Source of the DNA: Dyadobacter chenhuakuii
Lineage (GTDB): Bacteria > Bacteroidota > Bacteroidia > Cytophagales > Spirosomataceae
Reading direction: 5' to 3'
Length of the DNA stretch: 64,000 nucleotides
Assembly (NCBI RefSeq): GCF_023821985.2
Contig: NZ_CP098805.1
Location: forward strand, 620,001-684,000
Part shown: one piece after another, positions 1 to 7,681 of the stretch
How the letters are laid out: every line of letters starts with the position of its first letter
Position numbering within the stretch: the first letter of the stretch is position 1
Position numbers and translations under genes: made by a program
The notes under the pieces: generated by a model
The model's input: the letters and a program-made list of their open reading frames with translations, nothing else
Database searches by the model: none
What the model was told of the DNA's origin: nothing

Positions 1-419
1 TGCTCGTCGTCTGAAAGAATGAGCGCTTCATTGACTGCATAATCGAAATATCCGTAAGACTTAATCTTACCGGCCAGAGCAGCGTTACGAAGAAAATCCG
101 GATGGATGGACAGCTGCCAGCCAGCTTTTGCAGGGACGAAATCCTTATCAATAAAACTCACCTGCCTGGGCGCAAAGCACGACATTACTCCCTCGTCAAA
201 ATCGAAAATACTTTGGCCGTATTGTATTTTGCAAGGACATTCCGTTTTCAGAGTAACCTGGTAAAAGTCCGTAATAAGCCTTGTCCGCTGTTCAATTTTT
301 ATCTCAGGGAAATCCTCAAACCTCGTCAGGCTCACCAGCGGATGCCTGGGCTTCGGCAGCTGCAAGAGTTGGTGCAGCTGGCTGATCGACTGAATGTGAA
401 GCGTTGTTGTCGTTTCCAT
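1..419 (-). CDS. AraC-family transcriptional regulator, N-terminal part (cut by window edge)
   Basis: An open frame on the minus strand starts at the ATG at 417-419 and runs without a stop off the left edge, giving about 139 residues. The protein begins METTTTLHIQSISQLHQLL and continues with LPKPRHPLVSL, an N-terminal style I associate with Bacteroidota AraC-type regulators that carry a ligand or cupin-like domain before the helix-turn-helix. The DNA-binding domain itself lies outside the window, so the family call rests on N-terminal resemblance only. It begins 12 bases after the stop of the SDR gene and is probably co-transcribed with it; such pairs often have the regulator controlling its neighbouring oxidoreductase. 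Small plus-strand frames here are shadows of this gene. Confidence 0.65.
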   Translation of the reverse strand, partial: METTTTLHIQSISQLHQLLQLPKPRHPLVSLTRFEDFPEIKIEQRTRLITDFYQVTLKTECPCKIQYGQSIFDFDEGVMSCFAPRQVSFIDKDFVPAKAGWQLSIHPDFLRNAALAGKIKSYGYFDYAVNEALILSDDE

Positions 420-431
420 CGTACAAGTTAG

Positions 432-1238
432 CTAAATCAAACCTGATTTTTTCCGGTAGGAATTGGCCATAAATCGGGCGATCATCGCATTTGGCAATAA
501 GCTAGTCAGCCGTGCGCCGATCCGGTTTCTGCTTCCGGATACCTGGAAATGTTTTTTTGTCTCCAAAGCTTTCAATAATTCATCTGCCACTTCTTCCGGC
601 GTTTGCGTGACAGCTGTTTGATAATCTGAGCTTAATCCGACACCTTTTTCATTGTTAATGCCCGCAGCTTCATTGAAATTGGTTTTTGTCAGTCCCGGCG
701 CAAACAGCATAACCAGAATATTGTATGGTTTACATTCCTCGGTTATCGCCTCGGTAAAGGAGCGGACAAAAACTTTGCTTGCCGCATAAGTCGCCATGTA
801 AGGTACAGGAGCGAAGGCTGCCATCGAGGCGACATTGATGATCGTGCCGCTTTTTCGCTCACGCATAGGTTGCATGAAAAGATGCGTCATCGCTACCAGG
901 GATGCATTATTAAGTTGTATCAAATCCAGTTCAGATTGCAAATTCAACGCTGCAAACTCACCGCCAGAGCCGATTCCCGCATTGTTGACAAGCATATCGA
1001 CTTCCCAGTTTTGTTTTTGGGTTTCTTGAAAAATTTGAAATGGAGCATCCTGTTTAGTCAGGTCCGCCGCAATGTAAGTTGCCTGCACTCCATATGTTTC
1101 CTGTAAATGTTTACTAAGCCTGGAGAGTTTCTCTGCGTTGCGTGCCACAAGAATCAGATTATGCTTTTTTTCAGCCAGCTTTATTGCCAGAGCTTCACCG
1201 ATTCCACCCGAAGCTCCTGTTATTAATGTATATTCCAT
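432..1238 (-). CDS. Short-chain dehydrogenase/reductase (SDR family)
   Basis: A 268-residue cytosolic NAD(P)-dependent oxidoreductase of the classical SDR family. The Rossmann dinucleotide motif TGASGGIG is at residues 7-14, the structural NNAG motif at 85-88, the catalytic serine near 138 (NVASMA) and the YxxxK motif as YAASK at 151-155. Basic residues after the second strand (VARNAEK, 31-37) favour NADP(H), which is an inference. Length and motif order are normal for the family. The substrate cannot be read from sequence. It lies directly upstream of the AraC-type regulator gene on the same strand and is divergent from the msrA-like gene, with a 114-base intergenic region between the two starts. 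Confidence 0.9.
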   Translation of the reverse strand: MEYTLITGASGGIGEALAIKLAEKKHNLILVARNAEKLSRLSKHLQETYGVQATYIAADLTKQDAPFQIFQETQKQNWEVDMLVNNAGIGSGGEFAALNLQSELDLIQLNNASLVAMTHLFMQPMRERKSGTIINVASMAAFAPVPYMATYAASKVFVRSFTEAITEECKPYNILVMLFAPGLTKTNFNEAAGINNEKGVGLSSDYQTAVTQTPEEVADELLKALETKKHFQVSGSRNRIGARLTSLLPNAMIARFMANSYRKKSGLI

Positions 1239-1352
1239 TTTTTGCTATCCATTAAATGATAATACAAAGGACGCTTGCTGCCGCTCAACCACTTGTAATC
1301 AAAAGTCGGTTTGTTGTGTTCAATAGTCGGGTAAATAATCAGGCATTGTGAA

Positions 1353-1883
1353 GTGTATATGTTAAAGACAGACAAAATTGGTTTAGGAGGGAGCTGCCAT
1401 TGGTGTACCGAAGCAATATTCCAATCCTTAAAGGGCGTGGTCAACGTAAGTCAGGGCTGGATCAAGCCGGACGGCAATTTTTCTGGATTCTCGGAAGCAG
1501 TGATTGTCGAATTTGACCCCGATGCGATTTCCCTTGAAAACCTAATTGCAATCCACCTTTACACGCACAGCAGCACTTCCGAACATGCGATGCGATCTAA
1601 ATACAGATCCGCGGTTTATACTTTCAATGACTATCAGGTAATCCCAGCAAAGCAGGCTATTGAGATATTGCAAAAGGAGTTTGAAGATCCAATCATTACA
1701 AAAGTGATTCCGTTCAAGACCTTCAAGTTGAACGATCAGCAATATCTGGATTACTACTATAAAAACCCCGAGATGCCGTTTTGCAAAACGTTCATTGACC
1801 CGAAATTGAAGATTCTATTGAAGCAGTTTTCAAGTCAAGTGGATGAGGAGAAGTTGCGATCTGCTGAGTATAAAAGGATGTAG
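1353..1883 (+). CDS. Divergent peptide methionine sulfoxide reductase A (MsrA)
   Basis: A 176-residue MsrA-family protein, expected to reduce methionine-S-sulfoxide in proteins. The usual GGCFWCxE active-site motif appears as GGSCHWCTE at residues 12-20, so the catalytic cysteine (Cys15) and the CxWC spacing remain, but phenylalanine is replaced by histidine. The downstream MsrA landmarks are recognisable but altered: HLYTHSSTSEH where HDPT is usual, then KYRSAVYTF in place of QYRSxIY. A late cysteine (PFCKTF, near residue 146) could be a resolving cysteine. The GYxGG segment of canonical MsrA is replaced by a shorter loop. A second possible start (Met3) lies six bases downstream. It appears to be a lineage-specific paralogue whose activity may differ from housekeeping MsrA. 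Confidence 0.8.
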   Translation: MYMLKTDKIGLGGSCHWCTEAIFQSLKGVVNVSQGWIKPDGNFSGFSEAVIVEFDPDAISLENLIAIHLYTHSSTSEHAMRSKYRSAVYTFNDYQVIPAKQAIEILQKEFEDPIITKVIPFKTFKLNDQQYLDYYYKNPEMPFCKTFIDPKLKILLKQFSSQVDEEKLRSAEYKRM

Positions 1884-1979
1884 ATCCCATTTCGATAATT
1901 CTTCGACAACTTTGTTAAGGGCTTTTCTAATGGTGCCATTAACAGAAATCATTTTATTTCTGCGGTGAACTCTTACTTG

Positions 1980-2072
1980 CAGAGAGGAAGAGATTCGAAC
2001 CGCGCGGCGTCCGCTCTCGATACAGTTACCCATATACTACCTTTTTAGGGCAGCTCCTGCGACCAGAGAGGA
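1980..2072 (-). pseudogene. Degenerate tRNA-Ser-like copy, distal
   Basis: This stretch repeats the 3' two-thirds of the tRNA-Ser(GGA) gene at 2244-2330. The anticodon-arm, variable-arm and acceptor 3' sequences are recognisable. The 5' acceptor half and most of the D arm are missing, and the anticodon-stem region reads ctttttaggg instead of ctttccaggg, so the GGA anticodon is lost. A 14-base GC-rich insertion (cgcgcggcgtccgc) separates the variable arm from the T arm and breaks T-stem pairing. It cannot fold as a tRNA and is read as a decayed duplicate. It shares the insertion with the copy at 2112-2203, so one probably arose from the other. Confidence 0.7.
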
Positions 2073-2075
2073 CAC

Positions 2076-2106
2076 AAAAAAGCCAGTTTTCGTGATGAAA
2101 ACTGGC
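2076..2106 (-). terminator. Intrinsic terminator between the two tRNA-like copies
   Basis: On the minus strand a perfect 10-bp stem (GCCAGTTTTC/GAAAACTGGC) with loop ATCAC is followed by a run of T. It is nearly identical to the terminator at 2207-2238, differing in one loop base, so the duplicated unit includes both the tRNA body and its terminator. Confidence 0.8.
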
Positions 2107-2111
2107 AGTTG

Positions 2112-2203
2112 CAGAGAGGAAGAGATTCGAACCGCGCGGCGTCCGCTCTCGATACAGTTACCCATATACTACCTTTCCAGGGTCGCTCTTCAACCAGAGA
2201 GGG
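2112..2203 (-). pseudogene. Degenerate tRNA-Ser-like copy, proximal
   Basis: A second partial copy of the neighbouring tRNA-Ser gene. It keeps the anticodon region including GGA (ctttccagggt on the plus strand), the variable arm and the 3' acceptor strand. It lacks the 5' acceptor strand and half of the D arm, ending at caaccagagaggg. The same 14-base insertion as in the distal copy lies before the T loop. It is flanked on both sides by near-identical terminators. It is not expected to make a functional tRNA, but it could be transcribed by readthrough as a small structured RNA. Confidence 0.7.
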
Positions 2204-2206
2204 TAC

Positions 2207-2238
2207 AAAAAAAGCCAGTTTTCGCGATGAAAACTGGC
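2207..2238 (-). terminator. Terminator of tRNA-Ser(GGA)
   Basis: A minus-strand perfect 10-bp stem (GCCAGTTTTC, loop ATCGC, GAAAACTGGC) followed by a run of seven T residues. It lies five bases beyond the tRNA 3' end. Confidence 0.85.
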
Positions 2239-2243
2239 AGTTG

Positions 2244-2330
2244 CAGAGAGGAAGAGATTCGAACTCTCGATACAGTTACCCATATACTACCTTTCCAGGG
2301 TAGCTCCTTCAACCACTCGGACACCTCTCT
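2244..2330 (-). tRNA. tRNA-Ser(GGA)
   Basis: An 87-nt class II tRNA on the minus strand. The acceptor strands are AGAGAGG and CCTCTCT with discriminator G. The anticodon loop reads CTGGAAA, giving anticodon GGA (codons UCC/UCU). A long variable arm precedes a T arm with the TTCGAAT loop. The CCA end is not encoded. A good promoter lies upstream at 2349-2379 and a terminator follows. It sits 88 bases downstream of the asparaginase gene on the same strand. Confidence 0.93.
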
Positions 2331-2348
2331 GTGTTGTGGTAAGGGGTG

Positions 2349-2379
2349 CAAAGATAGCTTTTATGACTTTAAATGCAAA
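2349..2379 (-). promoter_or_regulatory. Bacteroidota-type promoter of tRNA-Ser(GGA)
   Basis: On the minus strand TTTG (2376-2379) is followed after 19 bases by TATCTTTG (2349-2356). This matches the TTTG/TAnnTTTG consensus of the Bacteroidota housekeeping sigma factor. Transcription would start a few bases before the tRNA. Confidence 0.75.
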
Positions 2380-2418
2380 TGCAATGGTGCTTTTAATGAA
2401 GATCAGTTGCGAAATATG

Positions 2419-3492
2419 TTAGATACTCATTTCGCCTCTTAACGGCATTGCCAGCATTTCCTTGCATTTTTCTACGTCTTGTTCTTTTCCAAACACATAC
2501 ATCATTTTGGTGATGGCGGCTTCGGGGGTGATGTCGGAGCCGCTTACTACGCCGGCTTGTTTGAGGAAGCGGCTGGTTTCGTAGTGGCCTTGGGCTACGC
2601 GGCCGCCGTCGCATTGGGAGACGTTGAAAATGAGGATGTTTCTGGCAATGGCGCTGCTGATGGCATCGAGGAACCATGGCGCGGTGTTGGCGTTGCCAGC
2701 TCCGTATGTTTCCAGAACGATGCCTTTTAAGCCTTTGATATTGAGGATGGAATCGACCACTAACTGACTGATTCCCGGGAACATTTTCAGGAATGCGACA
2801 TGATTGTCCATGTGTTTGTGGACCGTCAGTTGCTGGTTGGGTTCGTAAGACTTAATGTAGGGTAAATTATATTCAATCCTCACGCCGGCGTTAGCGAGTG
2901 CGGGATAGTTTTCGGAGTGGAACGCATTGAAATCGGAGCTTTCGCGCTTTTTGCTGCGATTGCCGCGGAGCAACATTGAATTGAAATAAATACAAACTTC
3001 CGAAATCATCGGCTGGCCGTTTTCATTTTTGGCTGCGGCGAGTTCCAATGCGGTGATTACATTCTCCCGGGCGTCCGAACGAGCGACGCCGATGGGCAGT
3101 TGTGCGCCGGTGAGAATGACGGGTTTGTTGAGATTGTCGAGTAAAAAACTAAGTGCGGAGGCTGTATAGGCCATTGTGTCCGTGCCGTGCAGGATAACGA
3201 AGCTGTCGTATTGCGCATATTCCTGTTCAATGATCGTCGCCAGCTCGATCCAGATTTCGGGGTTCATGTTTGATGAGTCGATGGGCTCGGACAGGGAGAG
3301 GAATGTTATGTCAAAATTGAGCCTGCTGATCTCAGGAACGCGGTCGATGATCTGGTCGAAATTGAATGGGACGAGTTGCTTTCCTTTGGTTTCGTAGACC
3401 ATTCCCAATGTTCCGCCGGTGTAAATGACTAGCACGGAGCCTACGGTTGGCTCGGGAGAAATGGGATTAATGTGGATTTTGCTATATGACAT
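2419..3492 (-). CDS. ansA: Type I (cytoplasmic) L-asparaginase
   Basis: A 357-residue asparaginase that hydrolyses L-asparagine to aspartate and ammonia. The first catalytic threonine lies in YTGGTLG (residues 24-30), and the second motif is HGTDTMAYTAS from residue 102, followed by LTGAQLPIG. No signal peptide is visible, so the cytoplasmic type I form is favoured over the periplasmic high-affinity enzyme. Length is normal. It is the last gene of a likely minus-strand unit after the deacetylase, glycosyltransferase and TatD genes, with 47 bases between the tatD stop and its start. The long alternative frame at 2393-2677 is a shadow. Confidence 0.93.
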   Translation of the reverse strand: MSYSKIHINPISPEPTVGSVLVIYTGGTLGMVYETKGKQLVPFNFDQIIDRVPEISRLNFDITFLSLSEPIDSSNMNPEIWIELATIIEQEYAQYDSFVILHGTDTMAYTASALSFLLDNLNKPVILTGAQLPIGVARSDARENVITALELAAAKNENGQPMISEVCIYFNSMLLRGNRSKKRESSDFNAFHSENYPALANAGVRIEYNLPYIKSYEPNQQLTVHKHMDNHVAFLKMFPGISQLVVDSILNIKGLKGIVLETYGAGNANTAPWFLDAISSAIARNILIFNVSQCDGGRVAQGHYETSRFLKQAGVVSGSDITPEAAITKMMYVFGKEQDVEKCKEMLAMPLRGEMSI

Positions 3493-3539
3493 GCAAATTT
3501 GCTTTTCGAAATGCTGGGATGCTTGTACGAGTGAGAAGG

Positions 3540-4307
3540 CTAGGATGCTTTTACAAGCATTTTTCTGGCGTTTTCACTGGTGGCAATAATGGCTTCCTGC
3601 TTGGTAATCTGTTTCAAATCGGCCACGCGCTGGGCAACGAGATCGATGTAAGCAACCTCATTTCTTTTGCCGCGGTAAGGAACGGGCGCCAGGTAGGGCG
3701 CATCCGTTTCCAAAACTAAATGTTCAATGTCAACAAAAGGAATGACTTTATCCAAGCCGCCGTTTTTGAATGTCGCGACGCCGCCGATGCCGAGTTTGAA
3801 ACCGAGTTCAATGGCTTTGTTGGCTTCATCCAATGTTCCGGTAAAGCAGTGGAAAATGCCTTTCAGGTTGGGATCTCCAAATTCTTCAATGAGTTTTACA
3901 GTTTCCCAAAATGCGCTTCTGCTATGAATGTCGATCCAGAGTTTGTGTTTTCTTGCCAGTTTGCATTGATATAAAAATGCCTTTTCCTGCTGTTCCCGGA
4001 ATGTTTTATCCCAAAATAAATCCATCCCGATTTCACCGATGGCTATAAAGCTGGCTTTTTCGAGCCATTCTTCGATGATGGTAAGTTCTGTCTCAAAATC
4101 ATCTTTTACATACGTCGGATGCAAGCCGATCATCGGCAGGCATTTGCCGGGGAAGCGTTCGGCCAGTTCCATCATGCCGGGAATGGTGGCGTGGTCGCAA
4201 TTGGGCATCCAAATCTGCTCTATGCCTGCATTCCAGGCGCGATCAAGCATGGCATCGCGGTCCTGAGCATAATCGTCACTGTATATATGTGCGTGGGTCT
4301 CAATCAT
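3540..4307 (-). CDS. tatD: TatD-family metal-dependent hydrolase (DNase)
   Basis: A 255-residue TIM-barrel amidohydrolase-fold nuclease of the TatD family. Metal ligands are visible: ETHAH (His5, His7), GEIGMD (residues 91-96, Glu92), IDIHSR with a metal-site histidine, FHCFTG, and the late LETDAPYL aspartate. The family acts on DNA 3' ends, often in repair or fragment clearance; the exact substrate here is unknown. The gene begins 5 bases after the glycosyltransferase stop, so the two are probably translated from one message. Length and motif order are typical. Confidence 0.92.
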   Translation of the reverse strand: MIETHAHIYSDDYAQDRDAMLDRAWNAGIEQIWMPNCDHATIPGMMELAERFPGKCLPMIGLHPTYVKDDFETELTIIEEWLEKASFIAIGEIGMDLFWDKTFREQQEKAFLYQCKLARKHKLWIDIHSRSAFWETVKLIEEFGDPNLKGIFHCFTGTLDEANKAIELGFKLGIGGVATFKNGGLDKVIPFVDIEHLVLETDAPYLAPVPYRGKRNEVAYIDLVAQRVADLKQITKQEAIIATSENARKMLVKAS

Positions 4308-4312
4308 TTGTA

Positions 4313-5314
4313 TTAATATTCACGTCCTTTCCAGACGGTTTTTCCAGGTAAAAAGTAATTGGCCAGCATAATCCACCCGATCAGCGTCATGTGAAACCAG
4401 AACAGCAGCGCGGCTTTCCAAAGGTCAAATTGCCGCAACAACACAATGGAAATCAGCGAAATAGTCGTGATCAGCACGTAATAGCGCCCTATCCCGATCC
4501 ACGGCTCGATAGGAAACCATACGGAGAGAATCAGAAATATGGGAACGATCAAGGATGACAGGATCAGGCTCCATTTGGTCACCCAAAACGACTGCATAAC
4601 GCCCTGCATCCAACGTTTCCGCTGTTTCAGCAACTCTGCAAAGCTGGTAACGGGTTCGGAAACATTCAGAATGTCCCTGTGATACGCCATTTTGAAATCA
4701 TAGCCGCCTTTTGCGATGCCCATAAATAGCGTGTAATCCTCCACAATGGAAAACCCAAGCTTTTCATAACCGCCAACGGCGAAATACGCTTCCCGAGCCA
4801 CGGCCATGTTGTTACCCATGCCGGTCATTGGAATTTTGAACAAAGAAAAAAAGCGAGCGACACTCAGCGCAAACAGCCATTCGGTTGACAAAAGATCTGC
4901 TCGTAAATGGCTTTTTTTCATGCGCGTAAGGCCGACTACGACGCCGGTTTTCTCTTTAAAATGCCTTAGCATGCCCTTTACCCAAGTTGGCGCAACGGTA
5001 ATGTCGGCGTCACAATAGAACAGATAATCACCTTTGGCTTCGTGCGCAAGCTGCGCCAGCACATTGGCTTTTCCCTTTAATCCCGCAACTTGCTTCGTGA
5101 TTTTAAGGCATTTAAACTGGTGTTTGTCCCAAATAAATCCGGCTATAAGCTCTTCGGTAAGGTCTTCGGAATCGTCGTCGCCGATAATGATTTCAATATT
5201 TTCTTTCGGAAAATCGAGTTCATGCAGCGATTTGAGACATCTTTCAATATTATTTTCTTCGTTACGTGCCGCGACGAGCACGCTCACTTTAATGCGATTG
5301 CCGGTTTGAAGCAT
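4313..5314 (-). CDS. Family 2 glycosyltransferase, membrane-bound, cellulose-synthase-like
   Basis: A 333-residue processive-type GT2 enzyme. The GT-A domain starts VSVLVAARNEENN. A DDD motif (GDDDSED, near residue 46) and DADI (102-105) form the nucleotide-sugar and metal site, VED (191-193) supplies the catalytic acid region, and QRKRW (231-235) is the QxxRW motif of processive or large-acceptor GT2 enzymes. About three hydrophobic helices follow from residue 245 to the C-terminus and would anchor it in the inner membrane. The sugar and product are unknown. The adjacent polysaccharide deacetylase gene, 52 bases upstream, suggests a shared role in making or modifying a surface polysaccharide. 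Confidence 0.88.
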   Translation of the reverse strand: MLQTGNRIKVSVLVAARNEENNIERCLKSLHELDFPKENIEIIIGDDDSEDLTEELIAGFIWDKHQFKCLKITKQVAGLKGKANVLAQLAHEAKGDYLFYCDADITVAPTWVKGMLRHFKEKTGVVVGLTRMKKSHLRADLLSTEWLFALSVARFFSLFKIPMTGMGNNMAVAREAYFAVGGYEKLGFSIVEDYTLFMGIAKGGYDFKMAYHRDILNVSEPVTSFAELLKQRKRWMQGVMQSFWVTKWSLILSSLIVPIFLILSVWFPIEPWIGIGRYYVLITTISLISIVLLRQFDLWKAALLFWFHMTLIGWIMLANYFLPGKTVWKGREY

Positions 5315-5366
5315 GTAATAGTATAAATTTTGCGATCATAAAGTGTTCATTAATAATGTCATAGCG

Positions 5367-5990
5367 TCACTTCATCGCCATTGCTTCGAATGTAAATCCC
5401 TCATTACTGAAATGCTCCAAAAACCTCGGAAGCGCGTATTGCATGTTAGGTGCGGCTTTGACGCTGTCGTGGAACAAAACAATTGAGCCAGGCCGGGTAT
5501 ATTGAATCGATTTTCGCAGACAAATTTCCTGTGTAATTTCTTTGGAAAAATCCCCGCTTAAAACATCCCACATGATAATGGCGCGCTCACTTTTAACAAC
5601 ACGCGACTGGCTTTTTTTGATCCGTCCATAAGGTGGCCTGAATAGATTCGTCGGCACATTCAGCTGCTTCTCACATTGCTTAATGTTGTCGAGATACACT
5701 GCATCCTCAGTCTTCCAGCCATTCATGTGATTGAATGTGTGATTGCCTATCGCATGTTGATTATCAAGTAGTTGTTTGTAGATCTCCGGATGTTTCTCCA
5801 CATTATTTCCAATGCAAAAAAAGGTCGCTTTCGCCTTATAACGTGCCAATGTTTCCAGAACAGACTCGGTAATGTCGGGAATAGGGCCGTCGTCAAAGGT
5901 TAGGTAAATCTTTTTTTCCTGCGTCGGAACGCGCCAGATAAAGCCTGGGAAAAACGCTTTCAGCCAGAAAGGCGAATGGTGTAAAAACAT
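5367..5990 (-). CDS. Polysaccharide deacetylase (NodB-homology domain)
   Basis: A 207-residue carbohydrate esterase family 4 protein that would remove N- or O-acetyl groups from a glycan. The NodB motifs are present: TFDDGP at residues 31-36 with the metal and base aspartates, HTFNH at 84-88 with the two metal-binding histidines, RPPYGR at 118-123, WDV, and the late FHDS motif. The N-terminus is short and hydrophobic (FWLKAFFPGFIW), possibly a membrane-associated stretch rather than a cleavable signal. It heads the unit deacetylase, GT2, tatD, ansA. A TATATTTG -7 box lies upstream. Confidence 0.9.
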   Translation of the reverse strand: MFLHHSPFWLKAFFPGFIWRVPTQEKKIYLTFDDGPIPDITESVLETLARYKAKATFFCIGNNVEKHPEIYKQLLDNQHAIGNHTFNHMNGWKTEDAVYLDNIKQCEKQLNVPTNLFRPPYGRIKKSQSRVVKSERAIIMWDVLSGDFSKEITQEICLRKSIQYTRPGSIVLFHDSVKAAPNMQYALPRFLEHFSNEGFTFEAMAMK

Positions 5991-6022
5991 TATTTTAAAT
6001 GGTGTCGGCCAATATTTGTGGT

Positions 6023-6030
6023 CAAATATA
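6023..6030 (-). promoter_or_regulatory. -7 promoter box of the polysaccharide deacetylase unit
   Basis: The minus strand reads TATATTTG, an exact match to TAnnTTTG, about 33 bases upstream of the deacetylase start. A good TTTG -33 element was not seen at the usual distance, so only the -7 half is supported. Confidence 0.5.
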
Positions 6031-6046
6031 AAGGGATATAAAATAA

Positions 6047-6071
6047 GAAGCTGCCCATCTGGAGCAGCTTC
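6047..6071 (-). terminator. Likely terminator after gltD
   Basis: A minus-strand 8-bp stem GAAGCTGC/GCAGCTTC with a 9-base loop lies 39 bases beyond the gltD stop and is followed by a mixed TTATTTTAT stretch. The T run is interrupted, so its strength is uncertain. Confidence 0.6.
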
Positions 6072-6109
6072 TCGCTTAATATAATATGTAGCTTTTATAA
6101 AATCACCGA

Positions 6110-7618
6110 TCAGGCATGCGCAAATGCAGGGTTGAACATGGAAACCGCTTTTGCTTCCAGGAACGATTGTCCCATCAGATATTCATCAACCGATCTTGCA
6201 GCTTCGCGTCCTTCGCTGATCGCCCACACAACCAAAGATTGTCCACGGCGGCAGTCACCGGCTGCGAACACTTTTTCGTTGGAAGTTGATTGATAACCGT
6301 TTGTTTTAATATTGCCGCGCTCGTCAAATTCCACTTCCAGGTCATTCAGAAGGCCTTCTTGTTGCGGGTGCAAGAATCCGGCTGCCAAAAATGCCAGGTC
6401 GCAAGGAATGTTTCTTTCGCTTCCTGCTACTTCTTTCATTTGCATCCGGCCCGTTTCTGGATCTTTTTGCCAATCGAGGTCAACGATTTTCAATTCTTTT
6501 AAATTGCCGTTTTCGTCGCCAACAAATTCTTTTGTATTGATAGACCAATGTCTGTCGCAGCCTTCCTCGTGCGAAGTTGAAGTCCGCAACATCATCGGCC
6601 AGTTTGGCCAAGGCGTGCTCGCATCACGATCTTTTGGAGGAATCGGCATCAATTCAATTTGTGTAATGGAAGCTGCACCATGACGGCCGGACGTTCCTAC
6701 GCAGTCAGAACCCGTGTCACCGCCACCGATTACCACCACGTGTTTGTCTTTCGCAATGATCTGTCCGTTTGTGTAAGGCGCTCCGCGGTGATCCACTGCT
6801 GGATCGATTCCGGCAACGCGTTTGTTTTGCTGGCTCAGGAATTCCATCGCAAAGTGTACGCCTTTCAAATGACGTCCTTCGATTTTTACATCTCTTGGAA
6901 CCGTCGATCCCATTGTCAATAAAACTGCATCGAACTCATCCAGCAATTCATTTGCTTTCACAGTAACACCCACATTCACATTCGTGCGGAATTCAACGCC
7001 TTCGGCTTCCATAACTGCCAAACGACGGTCAATAACGCCTTTATCCAGCTTGAAATCAGGAATTCCGTAACGAACCAGTCCACCGATTTTATCAGCGCGT
7101 TCCATCAAAACAACCGAATGTCCGGCTTGGTTAAGCTGGTAAGCAGCCGCCATTCCTGCAGGTCCGGAACCGATAACAGCCACTTTTCTGCCGGTGCGGA
7201 ATTTTGGGATTCTTGGTTTTACAAGGCCTAGTTCAAAAGCTTTCTCAATGATCGCTTTTTCAATGTATTCAATCGCCACTGGTGGCTTGTTAATGCCAAG
7301 AACGCAAGAAGATTCGCATGGGGCAGGGCATATCCTTCCCGTAAATTCAGGGAAGTTGTTGGTCGATGACAAAATTTCGTAAGCCAGCGCCCAGTTTTCA
7401 TCATACACCGCGTCGTTGAACTCGGGGATAATGTTGCCTAGCGGGCAGCCATTGTGGCAAAAAGGGATTCCGCAGTCCATGCAACGGGCTGCCTGCTGTT
7501 TGGAATGAGAGTCAGTTGGGGCAGTTTCAATCTCGCGGTAATCCGAAAGACGTTCGTCAACACTTCTTTTCTTTGGCAACTCCCTTTCAAACTCTAAAAA
7601 TCCGGTTGGTTTTCCCAT
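6110..7618 (-). CDS. gltD: Glutamate synthase, small (beta) subunit
   Basis: A 502-residue FAD/iron-sulfur subunit that passes electrons from NAD(P)H to the large subunit for glutamate synthesis. The N-terminal cysteine clusters [16 protein letters not shown] (near residues 46-61) and CPAPCESSC bind 4Fe-4S centres. The first dinucleotide motif [10 protein letters not shown] (near 151) binds FAD, and a second, GGGDTGSDC (near 300), binds NAD(P)H. A terminal FAD motif reads FAAGDCRRG. Length is typical. It follows gltB on the same strand with a 63-base gap, so the pair forms one operon that takes ammonia from the GS-GOGAT cycle into glutamate. Confidence 0.96.
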   Translation of the reverse strand: MGKPTGFLEFERELPKKRSVDERLSDYREIETAPTDSHSKQQAARCMDCGIPFCHNGCPLGNIIPEFNDAVYDENWALAYEILSSTNNFPEFTGRICPAPCESSCVLGINKPPVAIEYIEKAIIEKAFELGLVKPRIPKFRTGRKVAVIGSGPAGMAAAYQLNQAGHSVVLMERADKIGGLVRYGIPDFKLDKGVIDRRLAVMEAEGVEFRTNVNVGVTVKANELLDEFDAVLLTMGSTVPRDVKIEGRHLKGVHFAMEFLSQQNKRVAGIDPAVDHRGAPYTNGQIIAKDKHVVVIGGGDTGSDCVGTSGRHGAASITQIELMPIPPKDRDASTPWPNWPMMLRTSTSHEEGCDRHWSINTKEFVGDENGNLKELKIVDLDWQKDPETGRMQMKEVAGSERNIPCDLAFLAAGFLHPQQEGLLNDLEVEFDERGNIKTNGYQSTSNEKVFAAGDCRRGQSLVVWAISEGREAARSVDEYLMGQSFLEAKAVSMFNPAFAHA

Positions 7619-7681
7619 TCTTATATTTCTTATTAAATCGTTATTCTAATTAAAACAACTTCAACAAAACGTGGTAACCGC

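Noticed and set aside
102-431. 109-residue plus-strand frame at the left edge
   Set aside because: It lies over the minus-strand AraC-type gene, which has family-like sequence and a shared operon with the SDR gene.
1980-2330. Regular repeats at 130-bp spacing that might be a CRISPR array
   Set aside because: The repeats are tRNA bodies with terminators, far longer than CRISPR repeats, and there are no spacers of uniform length or cas genes.
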